64,000 nt of DNA from the NCBI GenBank assembly GCA_934621295.1, contig CAKTVB010000006.1, positions 1-64,000 of the forward strand, written 5' to 3'. Source of the DNA: an uncultured Collinsella sp. Lineage in GTDB: Bacteria > Actinomycetota > Coriobacteriia > Coriobacteriales > Coriobacteriaceae. Below, in pieces: positions 42,059 through 50,072 of this stretch. Below the pieces are notes generated by a model. It had not been told where the DNA came from, did not search any database, and worked only from the letters and a program-made list of their open reading frames with translations. Position 1 is the stretch's first letter. The number at the start of each line of letters is the position of its first letter. The position numbers and the translations under genes are program-made.

Positions 42059-42916
42059 CTAGAACTTGACCATGACTTGAATGCAACAAAAGTCCTGTTG
42101 ATGGATATCGTTATAGGACGTGGTATCGAGCAGGCAGAAGTCGAAGGCATTGCCCAGAGGCTCGAAATTATGGTCGTTGAGCCACTTCATGAGCCGCTCG
42201 GCCGCATAGCCCTGGTACGGCATGCCCCAGTAGCTCATGCACGCATAGAGGCCCTTAGGCAGCATCACCACGTCGGATAACTTTGAAGAATCCACGCCCG
42301 CAGGCACAACGGTAAACGTCGCTGCCGGGCGGTACACGAGCTGGCCTTCATCGCCAAGTTCGCCCTTTACCTCGGTGAGCATGGTGCCAAAGCCGTCTAC
42401 CGGCACGCCGTCCTCCACCGCGCGAAGCTTTTTCATGCTGCGCATGAGCGTGGGATGCAGCACCTCGCGGGTCACATCGGGATGAGGAAACTCCTCTGCC
42501 ACCACAAGGCGCTCGTCGTATTGCTTGAGAATGGGAGTATCGGTCACATCGCGCCAGCGCTCGACCGACTTGTAGTACTTAATGCGCTGGTCGATAAGCT
42601 CGCGCTGCGTATCAAGCTGGCCGATGCGACGGCCTATCTCCGCTTTGCGCGCCACAAGGTAGTCGATCAAGGCGGGAATATTGCGCGAATCGATAATGTC
42701 CGCGATTTCCTTGAGCTCGATGCCTAAGTCTTTAAGCAGACAGATAAGGCGCAGCGTAGGAATCTGCGTTGGAAGATAGAAACGATAGCCATCATCGTTG
42801 ACCATCGCGGGGCAGAACAGCCCGATCTTGTCGTAATAGATTAAGGTTTGGCGAGTAAGGCCAAACAAGGAGGCCATCTCACCGATTGAATACCAATGTG
42901 ACTCAGCTCGAGCCAT
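42059..42916 (-). CDS. MerR-family regulator with effector-binding domain (copy 2)
   Basis: A 285-residue paralogue of the MerR protein at 36870-37706. The N-terminal helix-turn-helix is WYSIGEMASLFGLTRQTLIYYDKIGLF, a coiled coil spans about 85-130 and the GyrI-like domain has HPTLMRSMKKL, GFGTMLTEV, YWGMPYQG and a terminal CIQVMVKF. Several in-frame ATGs cluster at the start; I use 42916, while 42931 is possible. It lies between the transporter and the second LpdC-like gene and is a candidate regulator of either. Confidence 0.85.
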   Translation of the reverse strand: MARAESHWYSIGEMASLFGLTRQTLIYYDKIGLFCPAMVNDDGYRFYLPTQIPTLRLICLLKDLGIELKEIADIIDSRNIPALIDYLVARKAEIGRRIGQLDTQRELIDQRIKYYKSVERWRDVTDTPILKQYDERLVVAEEFPHPDVTREVLHPTLMRSMKKLRAVEDGVPVDGFGTMLTEVKGELGDEGQLVYRPAATFTVVPAGVDSSKLSDVVMLPKGLYACMSYWGMPYQGYAAERLMKWLNDHNFEPLGNAFDFCLLDTTSYNDIHQQDFCCIQVMVKF

Positions 42917-43351
42917 GCTCATCATTCCCATCGAGATAGAATCGATGGCGCCCAGCGCGCGACGCGCGGACGCTCTGCCTGCGCTGGGCGTTTGCACGAG
43001 CTTCAGGCACGCTCGATTGCTAACCAGCGATGGGTTGTATTTTTGTATACGAGTCAGTATAGGGCGAATGGCGATGCGCGGGCGCATGCTCTCGATGAGC
43101 GGCATGCTCCTCTCAGGCAGCGGCCTGTAAAGCAGCTATACACCCTTCCATATGCATAAGAACCCGCATCCGGCCACCAAAAAGTGACCGTCTGCAGGTT
43201 CTCAGATGAGGGCTGGCACAGGAGGTTCATTTGACAGCTCGAACCAAAGGAAAGCGCCAGCGCGAAAAAGCATACATGAGCGGGTGCGCCCGCACAATCT
43301 GGAAGCAGGCGCACCCGGCAAGATCCTAGGCCTTGAGACTAGAAAAGGGGA
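42917..43351. other. Gene-free region upstream of MerR copy 2
   Basis: About 435 bases without a credible gene. It holds a perfect ten-base stem CGCCCAGCGC...GCGCTGGGCG at 42949-42990 just upstream of the MerR start, the operator candidate at 43045-43062 and a nine-base hairpin GGGTGCGCC...GGCGCACCC at 43282-43316 beyond the second LpdC-like stop. That last hairpin lacks a T-run. Confidence 0.5.
43045..43062. promoter_or_regulatory. Inverted-repeat operator candidate for MerR copy 2
   Basis: GTATAC-GAGTCA-GTATAG contains a perfect TATAC-N6-GTATA inverted repeat about 130 bases before the MerR start. The half-site CTATAC/GTATAG recurs at 44890-44895 and 46455-46460 near other cluster promoters. 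Confidence 0.45.
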
Positions 43352-44830
43352 TTAGTCCTCGAAGCCCGGGACCCAATGAGAGGCGTCGACATCCATGAAC
43401 TTGGAGCGCTGGAAGCGATGCTTCTGGTCGTAGGGCACCGTACAGTCGAAGATCGTCTTGCAGGCGATGCCGTGATCGCGAATGGAGGGGTCGCACGTAG
43501 GATCGTTCGACGGATCCAGCGGATGGCAGCGAACGCCCGGGATGGTGATGACGTCGTGATCGGCCTGGAAGCGGGTGTTCATAGCCCAGATGACATCCTT
43601 GATGTCGAACGGATCGACGTCCTCATCGACCAGCCACACGTGCTTGAGCTCGGGGAACGCGGTGAACGCGATGAGTGCGGCCTGGCGCTGACGGCCCTCG
43701 TCAGAAGGAATGAGCTTCTTGAACTGGATAACGGCCATGTACTTGCCACCGCCGGGGGTAGCAGCGTAGACGTTCTGCACACGGCCGGGCATAGCCTTGT
43801 CGACCATGGAGAGAATCGACGCCTCGGTGGGGATACCGGCCATGGAGACATGCTCCTCGGACGGGCCGATGACCGTCTGCATGATGGGGTTCTTGCGCGT
43901 GGTGACAGCCTTGACCTTGATGATGGGAAGTGCTGCCTGGGCGCCGCCGGTGTAGCCCGGGAACTCGGGCATAGCCTTACCGGACTCGGAATGCTGGTCC
44001 TCGCGAACGCGAACGTCAGGCAAAAGCTCGCCCTCGATGACGTACTCGGCGTTGGCGATGCACTTCTCGGGGATGGTCAGGCAGTCGGCCATCTTGACGC
44101 CCTCACCGCGGATGGCGCCGGCGATGGTGAGCTCGTTGAAGCCGAGCGGAGTGGTGGGAGGCTCGAAGCAGGCTGCGATCTCGATGGCGGGGTCGACGCC
44201 GATGGAGATGGAAATGGGCAGCGGCTTGCCGGCCTTCTCTGCCTTCTCACGGAACACGGTGAGGTGACGAGCGCCGGGAACGAAGTACATCGAGATCTCG
44301 TCCTTGCTCTGCAGGCACAGACGGTGAATCGTCACGTCGCTCTCGCCCGTCTCGGGGTCGGAGGCGTAGCACATGCCCATGGTGATGTAGGGGCCGGCGT
44401 CCTCTTCGGTGTTGGTGGGAGCGGGGATGAGCTTGCGGATATCGAAATCGGGATCGTCTGCCTTGTAGACGACCTCCTGGCAAACGGCCTCGTCAGCCCC
44501 GACGTTCTGCACGGGGATGGGATTCTTGACAGCGTCGTTGAGCAGGAAGCCCAAGCGCCTGGGGTCGCAATCGAGCAGATGGCCGACGCGCGTACGGCTG
44601 GCGAGCATACCGATGGCAACGCGGGCGCCCGGATGGCCCTTCACGTTGTTGAAGATCATCGCCGGGCCCTCTTTGGTCGGACGCATAACGGTGCCGCCCG
44701 CACCGATATGACGATACACGCCAGAGAGCTGGGCGCGGGGCTCGACCTCGACATCGGTCGTGACCAGCTGGCCAGGGATGGTCTCCAGAAGCTCGACAGC
44801 ACTACGGAAATCAGTGACCTTATTTGCCAT
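43352..44830 (-). CDS. lpdC: UbiD-family decarboxylase, LpdC (gallate/protocatechuate) type, copy 2
   Basis: A 492-residue paralogue of the decarboxylase at 38710-40188 with the same landmarks: SGVYRHIGAGGTVMRPTKEG, FNNVKGHPGARV, VTIHRLCL, PPTTPLGFNEL, KAMPEFPGYTGGA, GPSEEHVSMAGIPTEASI and VDEDVDPFDI. The ATG at 44830 follows GGAGG. It is expressed from its own promoter, which has MerR-type spacing. The two copies differ along their whole length, so they may serve different hydroxybenzoates. Confidence 0.9.
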   Translation of the reverse strand: MANKVTDFRSAVELLETIPGQLVTTDVEVEPRAQLSGVYRHIGAGGTVMRPTKEGPAMIFNNVKGHPGARVAIGMLASRTRVGHLLDCDPRRLGFLLNDAVKNPIPVQNVGADEAVCQEVVYKADDPDFDIRKLIPAPTNTEEDAGPYITMGMCYASDPETGESDVTIHRLCLQSKDEISMYFVPGARHLTVFREKAEKAGKPLPISISIGVDPAIEIAACFEPPTTPLGFNELTIAGAIRGEGVKMADCLTIPEKCIANAEYVIEGELLPDVRVREDQHSESGKAMPEFPGYTGGAQAALPIIKVKAVTTRKNPIMQTVIGPSEEHVSMAGIPTEASILSMVDKAMPGRVQNVYAATPGGGKYMAVIQFKKLIPSDEGRQRQAALIAFTAFPELKHVWLVDEDVDPFDIKDVIWAMNTRFQADHDVITIPGVRCHPLDPSNDPTCDPSIRDHGIACKTIFDCTVPYDQKHRFQRSKFMDVDASHWVPGFED

Positions 44831-44878
44831 GTTTACCTCCAATGCAAAAGGTGACCACTCGTGTGGTCCGTTGATTGG

Positions 44879-44910
44879 AGTGTAGAAGCGTATAGTCGCT
44901 GTACGTGCAA
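44879..44910 (-). promoter_or_regulatory. MerR-type promoter of the second LpdC-like gene
   Basis: On the minus strand TTGCAC (44905-44910) and TACACT (44879-44884) are 20 bases apart. The spacer holds a dyad reading GTATAG-TCG-CTGTAC on the plus strand (44890-44904). An over-long spacer with a dyad inside it is the hallmark of promoters activated by MerR proteins. Confidence 0.55.
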
Positions 44911-45022
44911 GCAGTAACCTGAAAAAGAGCCGAGTAACACCGTTCACCTGCGAAAATAAACCGTTGAGAAGTCGCTTCCATAAGGCGTGTACAACGCTGG
45001 CGCCAAAGCCCAGCACCTCGAT

Positions 45023-45055
45023 ACAAAAGAGCGCGGCACCTTGCGGCACCGCGCC
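45023..45055 (-). terminator. Probable terminator of the LpdD-Nudix/VOC transcript
   Basis: On the minus strand GCGCGG...CCGCGC arms (45031-45054) are followed by TCTTTTG, about 45 bases past the VOC-gene stop. Confidence 0.65.
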
Positions 45056-45096
45056 CTACAACAAAGCATTGTGGTTAGGCCCATCGCAGCAGCGGC

Positions 45097-45417
45097 CTAT
45101 TTCCTGCAGCAAAACTCGATCAAAGCGTCGTCTTTGCGAGCGAACATCACATCTTGCTCCGGCGTGTCCTCAAACGGGCCGAGGATAACCTCGTCGCACC
45201 AAGCGGCGGCTTCGTCGAGATTGTCCGTTACAAACGCTACATGGCGATGCGTCTTCATAATCTCGGGAGCAGGCGAGCCTTCCTCAAAATAGAGATACTC
45301 GACCCCGTCCGGAGAATCGGCAGGATTGGAAACCCATAGTTTCATGGGTTCCGCGTTGCGCATGCCCTCGCGCTTCTCCGCTACAGGCACACCCGAATGA
45401 TCGAACGAAAGCTTCAT
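45097..45417 (-). CDS. Glyoxalase/VOC-like small protein
   Basis: A 106-residue protein resembling a single VOC (glyoxalase/dioxygenase-type) module: THRHVAFVTDNLDEAAAWCD in the middle and ALIEFCCRK at the end, the usual places for the metal His and Glu. The start follows AAGGGAAGG. It is 18 bases downstream of the LpdD-Nudix fusion gene and probably co-transcribed. A link to aromatic-acid metabolism is suggested by position only. Confidence 0.7.
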   Translation of the reverse strand: MKLSFDHSGVPVAEKREGMRNAEPMKLWVSNPADSPDGVEYLYFEEGSPAPEIMKTHRHVAFVTDNLDEAAAWCDEVILGPFEDTPEQDVMFARKDDALIEFCCRK

Positions 45418-45435
45418 GGACAGACCTTCCCTTCT

Positions 45436-46401
45436 CTATTCTTGGCAAAGCTCGGCGAGCTTTGCGCGAATATCCGCATCCTCAAGTGCCAGACGCGTCC
45501 ACGGAGCGAGCGGCTCGGGATGACCCGCGAGATAGGCGTCGATCTCGTTCAAACGCACCGGACGCACCTCGGAAATCTCCTGCTCGTTCACGTACAGAGA
45601 GCCCGTATCGATGCGCGTGGCGAATACGGCACACCATTCGCACTCGCAGTTGCCGTCACCGTGGTCCTCGCGGTACACGATCTGCCCTAGCTGCTCCAAC
45701 GGAGCCTGATCGGGCGTAAGGCCGCACTCTTCCTGCAGGCGACGCGCGGCCCCTGCTGCCAGCTCCTCTCCTACTTCGGGATGGCCAGCACAGCTATCGG
45801 AAAGCACACCGCCCCACAGGCGCTTGAGCGCACTGCGGCGGCACAGCAGCAGATGGGCGTCATCGCCCGTGCCCTCTACCAAAAACGTCTCGAACGCCTG
45901 GTGCAAAATGCCCTCGCCCGCATGGGCCTCGATGCGATCCACGGGACCGATTACGCTGCCGTCCTCATGCACGGCGAGCACTTCGTCGGCCTCGTCCCAC
46001 GTTGCGCGCAGCACGCGGGCTACATGCTGCCTAAGAGCATCGATGAGCTCTGCCGTGGTATCGAGAACGGTCTGCAAGTCGTCTTTGCTTGCGTGTTCCA
46101 CGTGGAAACCCGTAGAGCAGGTGCAGGGCATCTTGAACTCAGTAGCGAGCGCTGCACAGATGTCGTGTGCCGGAATCTCGTCGCGATGGCAAGGCACGGA
46201 CAGGATGCTCACCGTGGCGGTTCTTCCCGGCTCGGGACGCGGAATGGCCTGCGCCGTGGCGCCCAGGTGAGCGTACTCGGGCGAGCACGCATAGACGATG
46301 ATGCCGCGCGGCGTGACCGTCACCACGGCCTCCAGAGCGAACTTGCCCTCGCCCACGCGAACATTTGCAGTATGCATCTTGCTTTTGGGGGCCTCTTTCA
46401 T
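45436..46401 (-). CDS. Fusion of LpdD-like prFMN-chaperone domain and IPP-isomerase-like Nudix domain
   Basis: A 321-residue two-domain protein. Residues 1-125 resemble LpdD, the small subunit proposed to be a prenylated-flavin chaperone for gallate decarboxylase (AHLGATAQAIPRP at 44-56, CHRDEI, TGFHVEHASKDDL at 97-109). Residues 140-321 match type-I isopentenyl-diphosphate isomerase: metal-site His160 and His167 (ILHQAF), SCAGHP at 203-208 with His207, a Nudix-type helix ending RRLQEECGL (220-228), the E-x-E pair Glu253/Glu255 and Trp301. The isomerase catalytic Cys that normally precedes the GHP motif is Ala205; a Cys sits one place earlier (Cys204). Such a protein could provide or trim dimethylallyl phosphate for flavin prenylation. 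That role is inference. Start after GGAAAGGA. Confidence 0.8.
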   Translation of the reverse strand: MKEAPKSKMHTANVRVGEGKFALEAVVTVTPRGIIVYACSPEYAHLGATAQAIPRPEPGRTATVSILSVPCHRDEIPAHDICAALATEFKMPCTCSTGFHVEHASKDDLQTVLDTTAELIDALRQHVARVLRATWDEADEVLAVHEDGSVIGPVDRIEAHAGEGILHQAFETFLVEGTGDDAHLLLCRRSALKRLWGGVLSDSCAGHPEVGEELAAGAARRLQEECGLTPDQAPLEQLGQIVYREDHGDGNCECEWCAVFATRIDTGSLYVNEQEISEVRPVRLNEIDAYLAGHPEPLAPWTRLALEDADIRAKLAELCQE

Positions 46402-46443
46402 GGCACGTCCTTTCCGATACGTTCTACCTGGTATTAATTTCGA

Positions 46444-46466
46444 CTATATACCTGCTATACGTTCAA
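46444..46466 (-). promoter_or_regulatory. Promoter/operator candidate for the LpdD-Nudix gene
   Basis: On the minus strand TTGAAC (46461-46466) directly abuts GTATAG (46455-46460) and a second GTATATAG (46444-46451). The layout of a -35 next to a CTATAC-type half-site copies the promoter at 44879-44910, suggesting a shared MerR regulator. No good -10 at 19-20 bases is seen. Confidence 0.35.
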
Positions 46467-46540
46467 GGGCACCTTCTATGAACGGCATCTCTTGTCTCGG
46501 GTTCGGCACGCAAACGAGCCTGCCAAACAGATCTGCGCCC

Positions 46541-46573
46541 ATAAAAATGCCGCAGGGCACAATGCCCCGCGGC
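46541..46573 (-). terminator. Terminator after the first VdcC-VdcD operon
   Basis: On the minus strand the arms GCCGCGGGGC and GCCCTGCGGC (46549-46573) are followed by ATTTTTATG. It lies about 130 bases past the VdcD-like stop. The remainder of 46402-46703 holds only the fusion-gene promoter; no other gene is seen. Confidence 0.75.
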
Positions 46574-46703
46574 TCGATGGTACTGCTGGCGCGATTGTTG
46601 TGCGGCCGCTACGCCTGAGTTAGCACCCGCGCTAGCGCGCAGTGTCTATGGGGAAGCAATCCAGAAAACGGTTTCCGACCTTCAAACATGCCGCTATCTC
46701 CGC

Positions 46704-46910
46704 CTACTTCTCCAGCGGCGGAATGGGAGGCAGGATAGGCAGTTTGTCGATGTCCTCGGGCTTGATCTTAAAGCGATCGTGGACCACGGGGTGCTCCGTG
46801 GAACGCCAGGAATACTGGCAGGTGGTGCAGCCGTAATACTCCCAGACGCCCGGAACGGGGCTGGTCGAGATGGTCTTGATGGTTTCGCTATCGCAACGCG
46901 GGCACTTCAT
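46704..46910 (-). CDS. vdcD: VdcD/BsdD-type small subunit of hydroxyarylic acid decarboxylase, copy 1
   Basis: A 68-residue zinc-ribbon protein (KCPRCDSE ... YGCTTCQYSWRSTE) with the Val/Pro-rich tail PILPPIPPLEK. It matches the VdcD/BsdD subunits that accompany vanillate/4-hydroxybenzoate-type decarboxylases. It is 47 bases downstream of the VdcC-type gene. The small subunit is required for activity in some characterised systems; its exact role is unclear. Confidence 0.87.
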   Translation of the reverse strand: MKCPRCDSETIKTISTSPVPGVWEYYGCTTCQYSWRSTEHPVVHDRFKIKPEDIDKLPILPPIPPLEK

Positions 46911-46957
46911 GTGCTAATCCTCCTTTAAGGCATTTTCATTAGGGTCAAACGGCAGGC

Positions 46958-48415
46958 TTATTTGTTCTTAGCAGCCCACAGGTTGGCGAGCAGCTTGGCG
47001 TAATCGGCCGTCTCGGCCGGATCGCTGAGCATCTCGACCTCGCGCGTGACCGGCTCAGGACTGATAGGCGTCGTAGCATCGATAACGAGCTTTGCGGTGA
47101 TGCCGGGAATCTCCTCGGTAGGATTGAGCGTCATACCCGGGCAGTTGGGGATGACCTTGACGTCCTTGTCCGGACGCACGCGAGTAGAAAGTGCCCACAT
47201 GACCTGGTTGAGGTCGAACGGGTCCACAAAGTCATCGACGACGATCACGTTGTGCGCGTACTGAGCACCGTGCGGTGTGCTCATGATGCGGAATGCCGCG
47301 GTGGCTGCCTGGCCACCATAGCGGGGCTTCATGGAGATGATCTCGGTCATGCCGTGGGTATACATGGCGTTGACCGCCACGACTTCGGGCAGATCCTTCT
47401 GAATCTGCTTGAACAGCGGCACCGAGGTGTTAAGGGCAACCAGATAATCGCACTCAGTCCAAGGCATACCGATGTAGAGGCTCTCGAAGATGGGGTTGGT
47501 GCGATAGGTCACATGCGTGATCTTTGCCTCAAGCTGACGACGGGCGCCGGAGACGGAGCCGGTGAACTCGCCGAACGGACCCTCGATCTTGCGGACGCGA
47601 GGCTCGATGTAGCCCTCGAGAATAACCTCGGAGCCAGCGGGAACGAAGAGATGCTCGTCGGTGTCGGCACGAACGATCTCGGCAGGCACGCCGTCGTTCA
47701 AGGCGCCCACGAACTCGTACTCGTTCTGCTCGTGTCCAATGGGCGTGGAGGCCATAAAGGTGACGAGCGGAGCGTTGCCCAAGGCGATAGCGATATGCAG
47801 CGGCTCGTTGCGGGCCTCGCACTTCTTGAGGTGAACAGCCATATCGTGGGACGGGATAACCTGAATGCCCAGCGTATCCTTGTCCTTAATCTGGATGCGG
47901 TAGGTGCCCACATTCATCTTGTTGAAGTTGTCCGGATCGTCCGGATCGGCAGAGACCAGCGCGAACTTGGAGAAGTAGCAGCCGGCATCCTGATCGTTGA
48001 TGCGATAGAGCGGCAGCAGATGGAACAGATCGATCTCGTCACCAGAGGCGGCATCGAGCGTGTTCTCCTTGCAGGGAGCCTCCTCGCGGGAGAGGATCTT
48101 GGGCTCCACGGGATAGGTGTCCCAGCGACGATTGAGCTCGAAGAACTGCTCCTTGGTGGGGGTGTTCTTGTCCATGCCCATCATGAGTGCGTGGTTTGCC
48201 CAAGAGCCGTGAACGTTGGTGACGATACGCGTGCCCTCGGGATAGCCCGCGATGTTGTCGAACATCACAGCGGGGCCGTTTTGCATACGGGCGGCAGCGC
48301 GGCAAGCAGAAGACACGCCGGGCTCGGGCAGTACTTCGTCGGTGACGTGCAGAAGCTGGCCCTCCTCCTCAAGCGTATCGAGGAACGAACGCAAATCTTG
48401 ATAAACCTTGGTCAT
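46958..48415 (-). CDS. vdcC: UbiD-family hydroxyarylic acid decarboxylase, VdcC/BsdC type, copy 1
   Basis: A 485-residue prFMN-dependent decarboxylase of the VdcC/BsdC group. Active-site elements are NVGTYRIQIKD (cofactor-contacting Arg) and IEGPFGEFTGS with both catalytic-region Glu residues of the E-x4-E pattern. VYQDLRSFLDTLEEEGQ, GSWANHALMMGMDKNTPTKEQ and DDFVDPFDLNQVMWALSTR are typical of this group. The ATG at 48415 follows GGGAGAG. It is followed by its VdcD subunit and faced by a divergent LysR gene, the standard arrangement for inducible phenolic-acid decarboxylation. Confidence 0.9.
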   Translation of the reverse strand: MTKVYQDLRSFLDTLEEEGQLLHVTDEVLPEPGVSSACRAAARMQNGPAVMFDNIAGYPEGTRIVTNVHGSWANHALMMGMDKNTPTKEQFFELNRRWDTYPVEPKILSREEAPCKENTLDAASGDEIDLFHLLPLYRINDQDAGCYFSKFALVSADPDDPDNFNKMNVGTYRIQIKDKDTLGIQVIPSHDMAVHLKKCEARNEPLHIAIALGNAPLVTFMASTPIGHEQNEYEFVGALNDGVPAEIVRADTDEHLFVPAGSEVILEGYIEPRVRKIEGPFGEFTGSVSGARRQLEAKITHVTYRTNPIFESLYIGMPWTECDYLVALNTSVPLFKQIQKDLPEVVAVNAMYTHGMTEIISMKPRYGGQAATAAFRIMSTPHGAQYAHNVIVVDDFVDPFDLNQVMWALSTRVRPDKDVKVIPNCPGMTLNPTEEIPGITAKLVIDATTPISPEPVTREVEMLSDPAETADYAKLLANLWAAKNK

Positions 48416-48500
48416 GTGGACTCTCCCATCCAAAGGGGCTTGCGGTGCCTCTATGTAAACGCAACGGGAGCATCACGGAAATTCATCGTTGTTCTGCCGC

Positions 48501-48558
48501 TATTCCAAATCCGGCATAACCCTCATATCGACGAACCCGTTATGAACGATTTGGAATA
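48501..48558. promoter_or_regulatory. LysR operator candidate, copy 1
   Basis: Perfect 11-base arms TATTCCAAATC (48501-48511) and GATTTGGAATA (48548-48558) flank 36 bases in the divergent promoter between vdcC copy 1 and its LysR gene. The TTCCA/TGGAA core recurs at 51622-51657. Confidence 0.6.
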
Positions 48559-48646
48559 TCGACTGGCTAAAGTGGGAGAAATCAAATGACTTGCCACCCC
48601 CTATCATGGAATCGTGTAAAAGCAGCCTGCTGTTAACGGAGGCAGT

Positions 48647-49531
48647 ATGGACTTCAAGAAAATCGAAGCGTTCCTATGCGTGGCCTCTCAAAAGCAGTTC
48701 ACGGCAGCGGCCGAGAAACTCTATACCTCGCAATCGGCGCTATCCAAGCAGATGAAGCAGCTCGAAGCAGAAATCGGCACCCCGCTCTTCAAAAAGACGA
48801 GCACCGGCGTCGAGCTCACCCAGGCGGGCTGGGAGTTTTACTACTACGCGCGCCATGCGCTTCCGGAACTTCAAAGCACGCTGGCGCACATCGAGACCTG
48901 CAAGGGGCGCACCAAGGCATTCATCCGCTTTGGCTCCCTGCCGTTTGTGGAGGACTACGGCATCAGCGATACCCTCTGCTCGTTTTGGTCCAAAAATCCT
49001 GGGGTACAGATTGAATTCTCCGAGCGCAGCCAGGAGGACCTTGTCTACGCGCTGCAGCGCAACAAGCTCGACCTTGCCATCGTCCGCTTCGACATGCTCG
49101 ATCGCTCACAGTTCTCGACACGCAAGATCTTGACCGACGAGCTTGTTGTCGTATTCAACAAGCACAACCCCCTGGCGCATCGCAAGAGCATCGATCTTGA
49201 ATCCCTGCGAAACGAGCAGTTCATCCTTCCCACCGAGCGAAGCGACCTTTCGCAGGTATTCATTAACGCCTGCAAAGAGCACGGGTTCTATCCCGGTGTT
49301 CCGCTCACCCATTCGCGCCACTGGATGCTGCTCAAAGCCGTGCAGCGCAATATGGGCACCACCGTCATGCCGCGCGGCATGGCCACGCCCATCCATGCGA
49401 GCGATATCGTCTGCGTCCCGTTTGAAGAGCCCATCGAGACAACCGTCGGCTTTGCCTGGCTGCCCGAGGTCTCCCTTAGCAGAACAGCCATGGAATTCGT
49501 CGACTTTGTTTGCACAAGCTATAACGAGTAG
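48647..49531 (+). CDS. LysR-family regulator of vdcC copy 1
   Basis: A 294-residue LysR protein. The winged helix-turn-helix is at residues 1-60 (FLCVASQKQFTAAAEKLYTS, QSALSKQMKQLEAEIGTPLF, STGVELTQAG) and the periplasmic-binding-like effector domain follows (FGSLPFVEDYG, VQIEFSERSQEDLVYALQ). The start follows GGAGG. It is divergent from vdcC copy 1, so a phenolic carboxylate inducer is likely. Its paralogue at 51802 shares the same layout. Confidence 0.92.
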   Translation: MDFKKIEAFLCVASQKQFTAAAEKLYTSQSALSKQMKQLEAEIGTPLFKKTSTGVELTQAGWEFYYYARHALPELQSTLAHIETCKGRTKAFIRFGSLPFVEDYGISDTLCSFWSKNPGVQIEFSERSQEDLVYALQRNKLDLAIVRFDMLDRSQFSTRKILTDELVVVFNKHNPLAHRKSIDLESLRNEQFILPTERSDLSQVFINACKEHGFYPGVPLTHSRHWMLLKAVQRNMGTTVMPRGMATPIHASDIVCVPFEEPIETTVGFAWLPEVSLSRTAMEFVDFVCTSYNE

Positions 49532-49659
49532 GCGGCACAATTTAATAATCCCGAGGCGCTCGTCTGAACCGTTAAACCAGACGCTAGATTTCGCTCGACC
49601 GACGCTGCGTCGCCAGAGCGTCGTTACGCATGGCGCTCGATACGCGTGGCCCTTCCATA

Positions 49660-49695
49660 CACAAAAAGGCCGCGAGAGCGTATGCTCTCGCGGCC
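49660..49695 (-). terminator. Terminator after the second VdcC-VdcD operon
   Basis: On the minus strand the perfect 12-base stem GGCCGCGAGAGC/GCTCTCGCGGCC (49668-49695) is followed by TTTTTGTG. It lies about 80 bases past the vdcD stop and also faces the end of the LysR gene. Confidence 0.85.
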
Positions 49696-49774
49696 CGATA
49701 CCGCTTGCCGAAACGATGGGCATGCCTGATTTACCCATCACCCCAGCCTCGGATGAGGTGCGACCCCCTGGTCT

Positions 49775-49981
49775 TTAGACCTCCAGCGGCGGAACCGGCG
49801 GGATTACCTGAAGCTTGGCAATCTTGTCGGCATCCAGCTTAAACACGTCATCGACGCGAGGGGTCTCAGTAGAGCGCCAGGAATAGAAGCAGCGATCGCA
49901 CTGATAGACTTCCCAAACGCCTTCGATAGGCGACTTGGCGATCGTTGAAATCTGGTCATGTTCGCAACGCGGGCACTTCAT
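49775..49981 (-). CDS. vdcD: VdcD/BsdD-type small subunit of hydroxyarylic acid decarboxylase, copy 2
   Basis: A 68-residue zinc-ribbon protein, KCPRCEHD ... YQCDRCFYSWRSTE and tail VIPPVPPLEV, paralogous to the one at 46704-46910. The ATG at 49981 follows AAAGGAGG; a longer reading includes that site and is rejected. It is 91 bases downstream of vdcC copy 2. Confidence 0.88.
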   Translation of the reverse strand: MKCPRCEHDQISTIAKSPIEGVWEVYQCDRCFYSWRSTETPRVDDVFKLDADKIAKLQVIPPVPPLEV

Positions 49982-50072
49982 GGTTTTGTCCTCCTTTAGG
50001 ACGTGGTTTACCAAGCTGCCGTCTATGGGCGCGCAAAATCCACGCGCCCAATCACGGCAAAGAGAGAGACGC

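Noticed and set aside
43282..43316. Perfect nine-base hairpin after the second LpdC-like gene as a terminator
   Set aside because: The stem is strong but neither strand has a T-run, so I list it only as structure, not as an intrinsic terminator.
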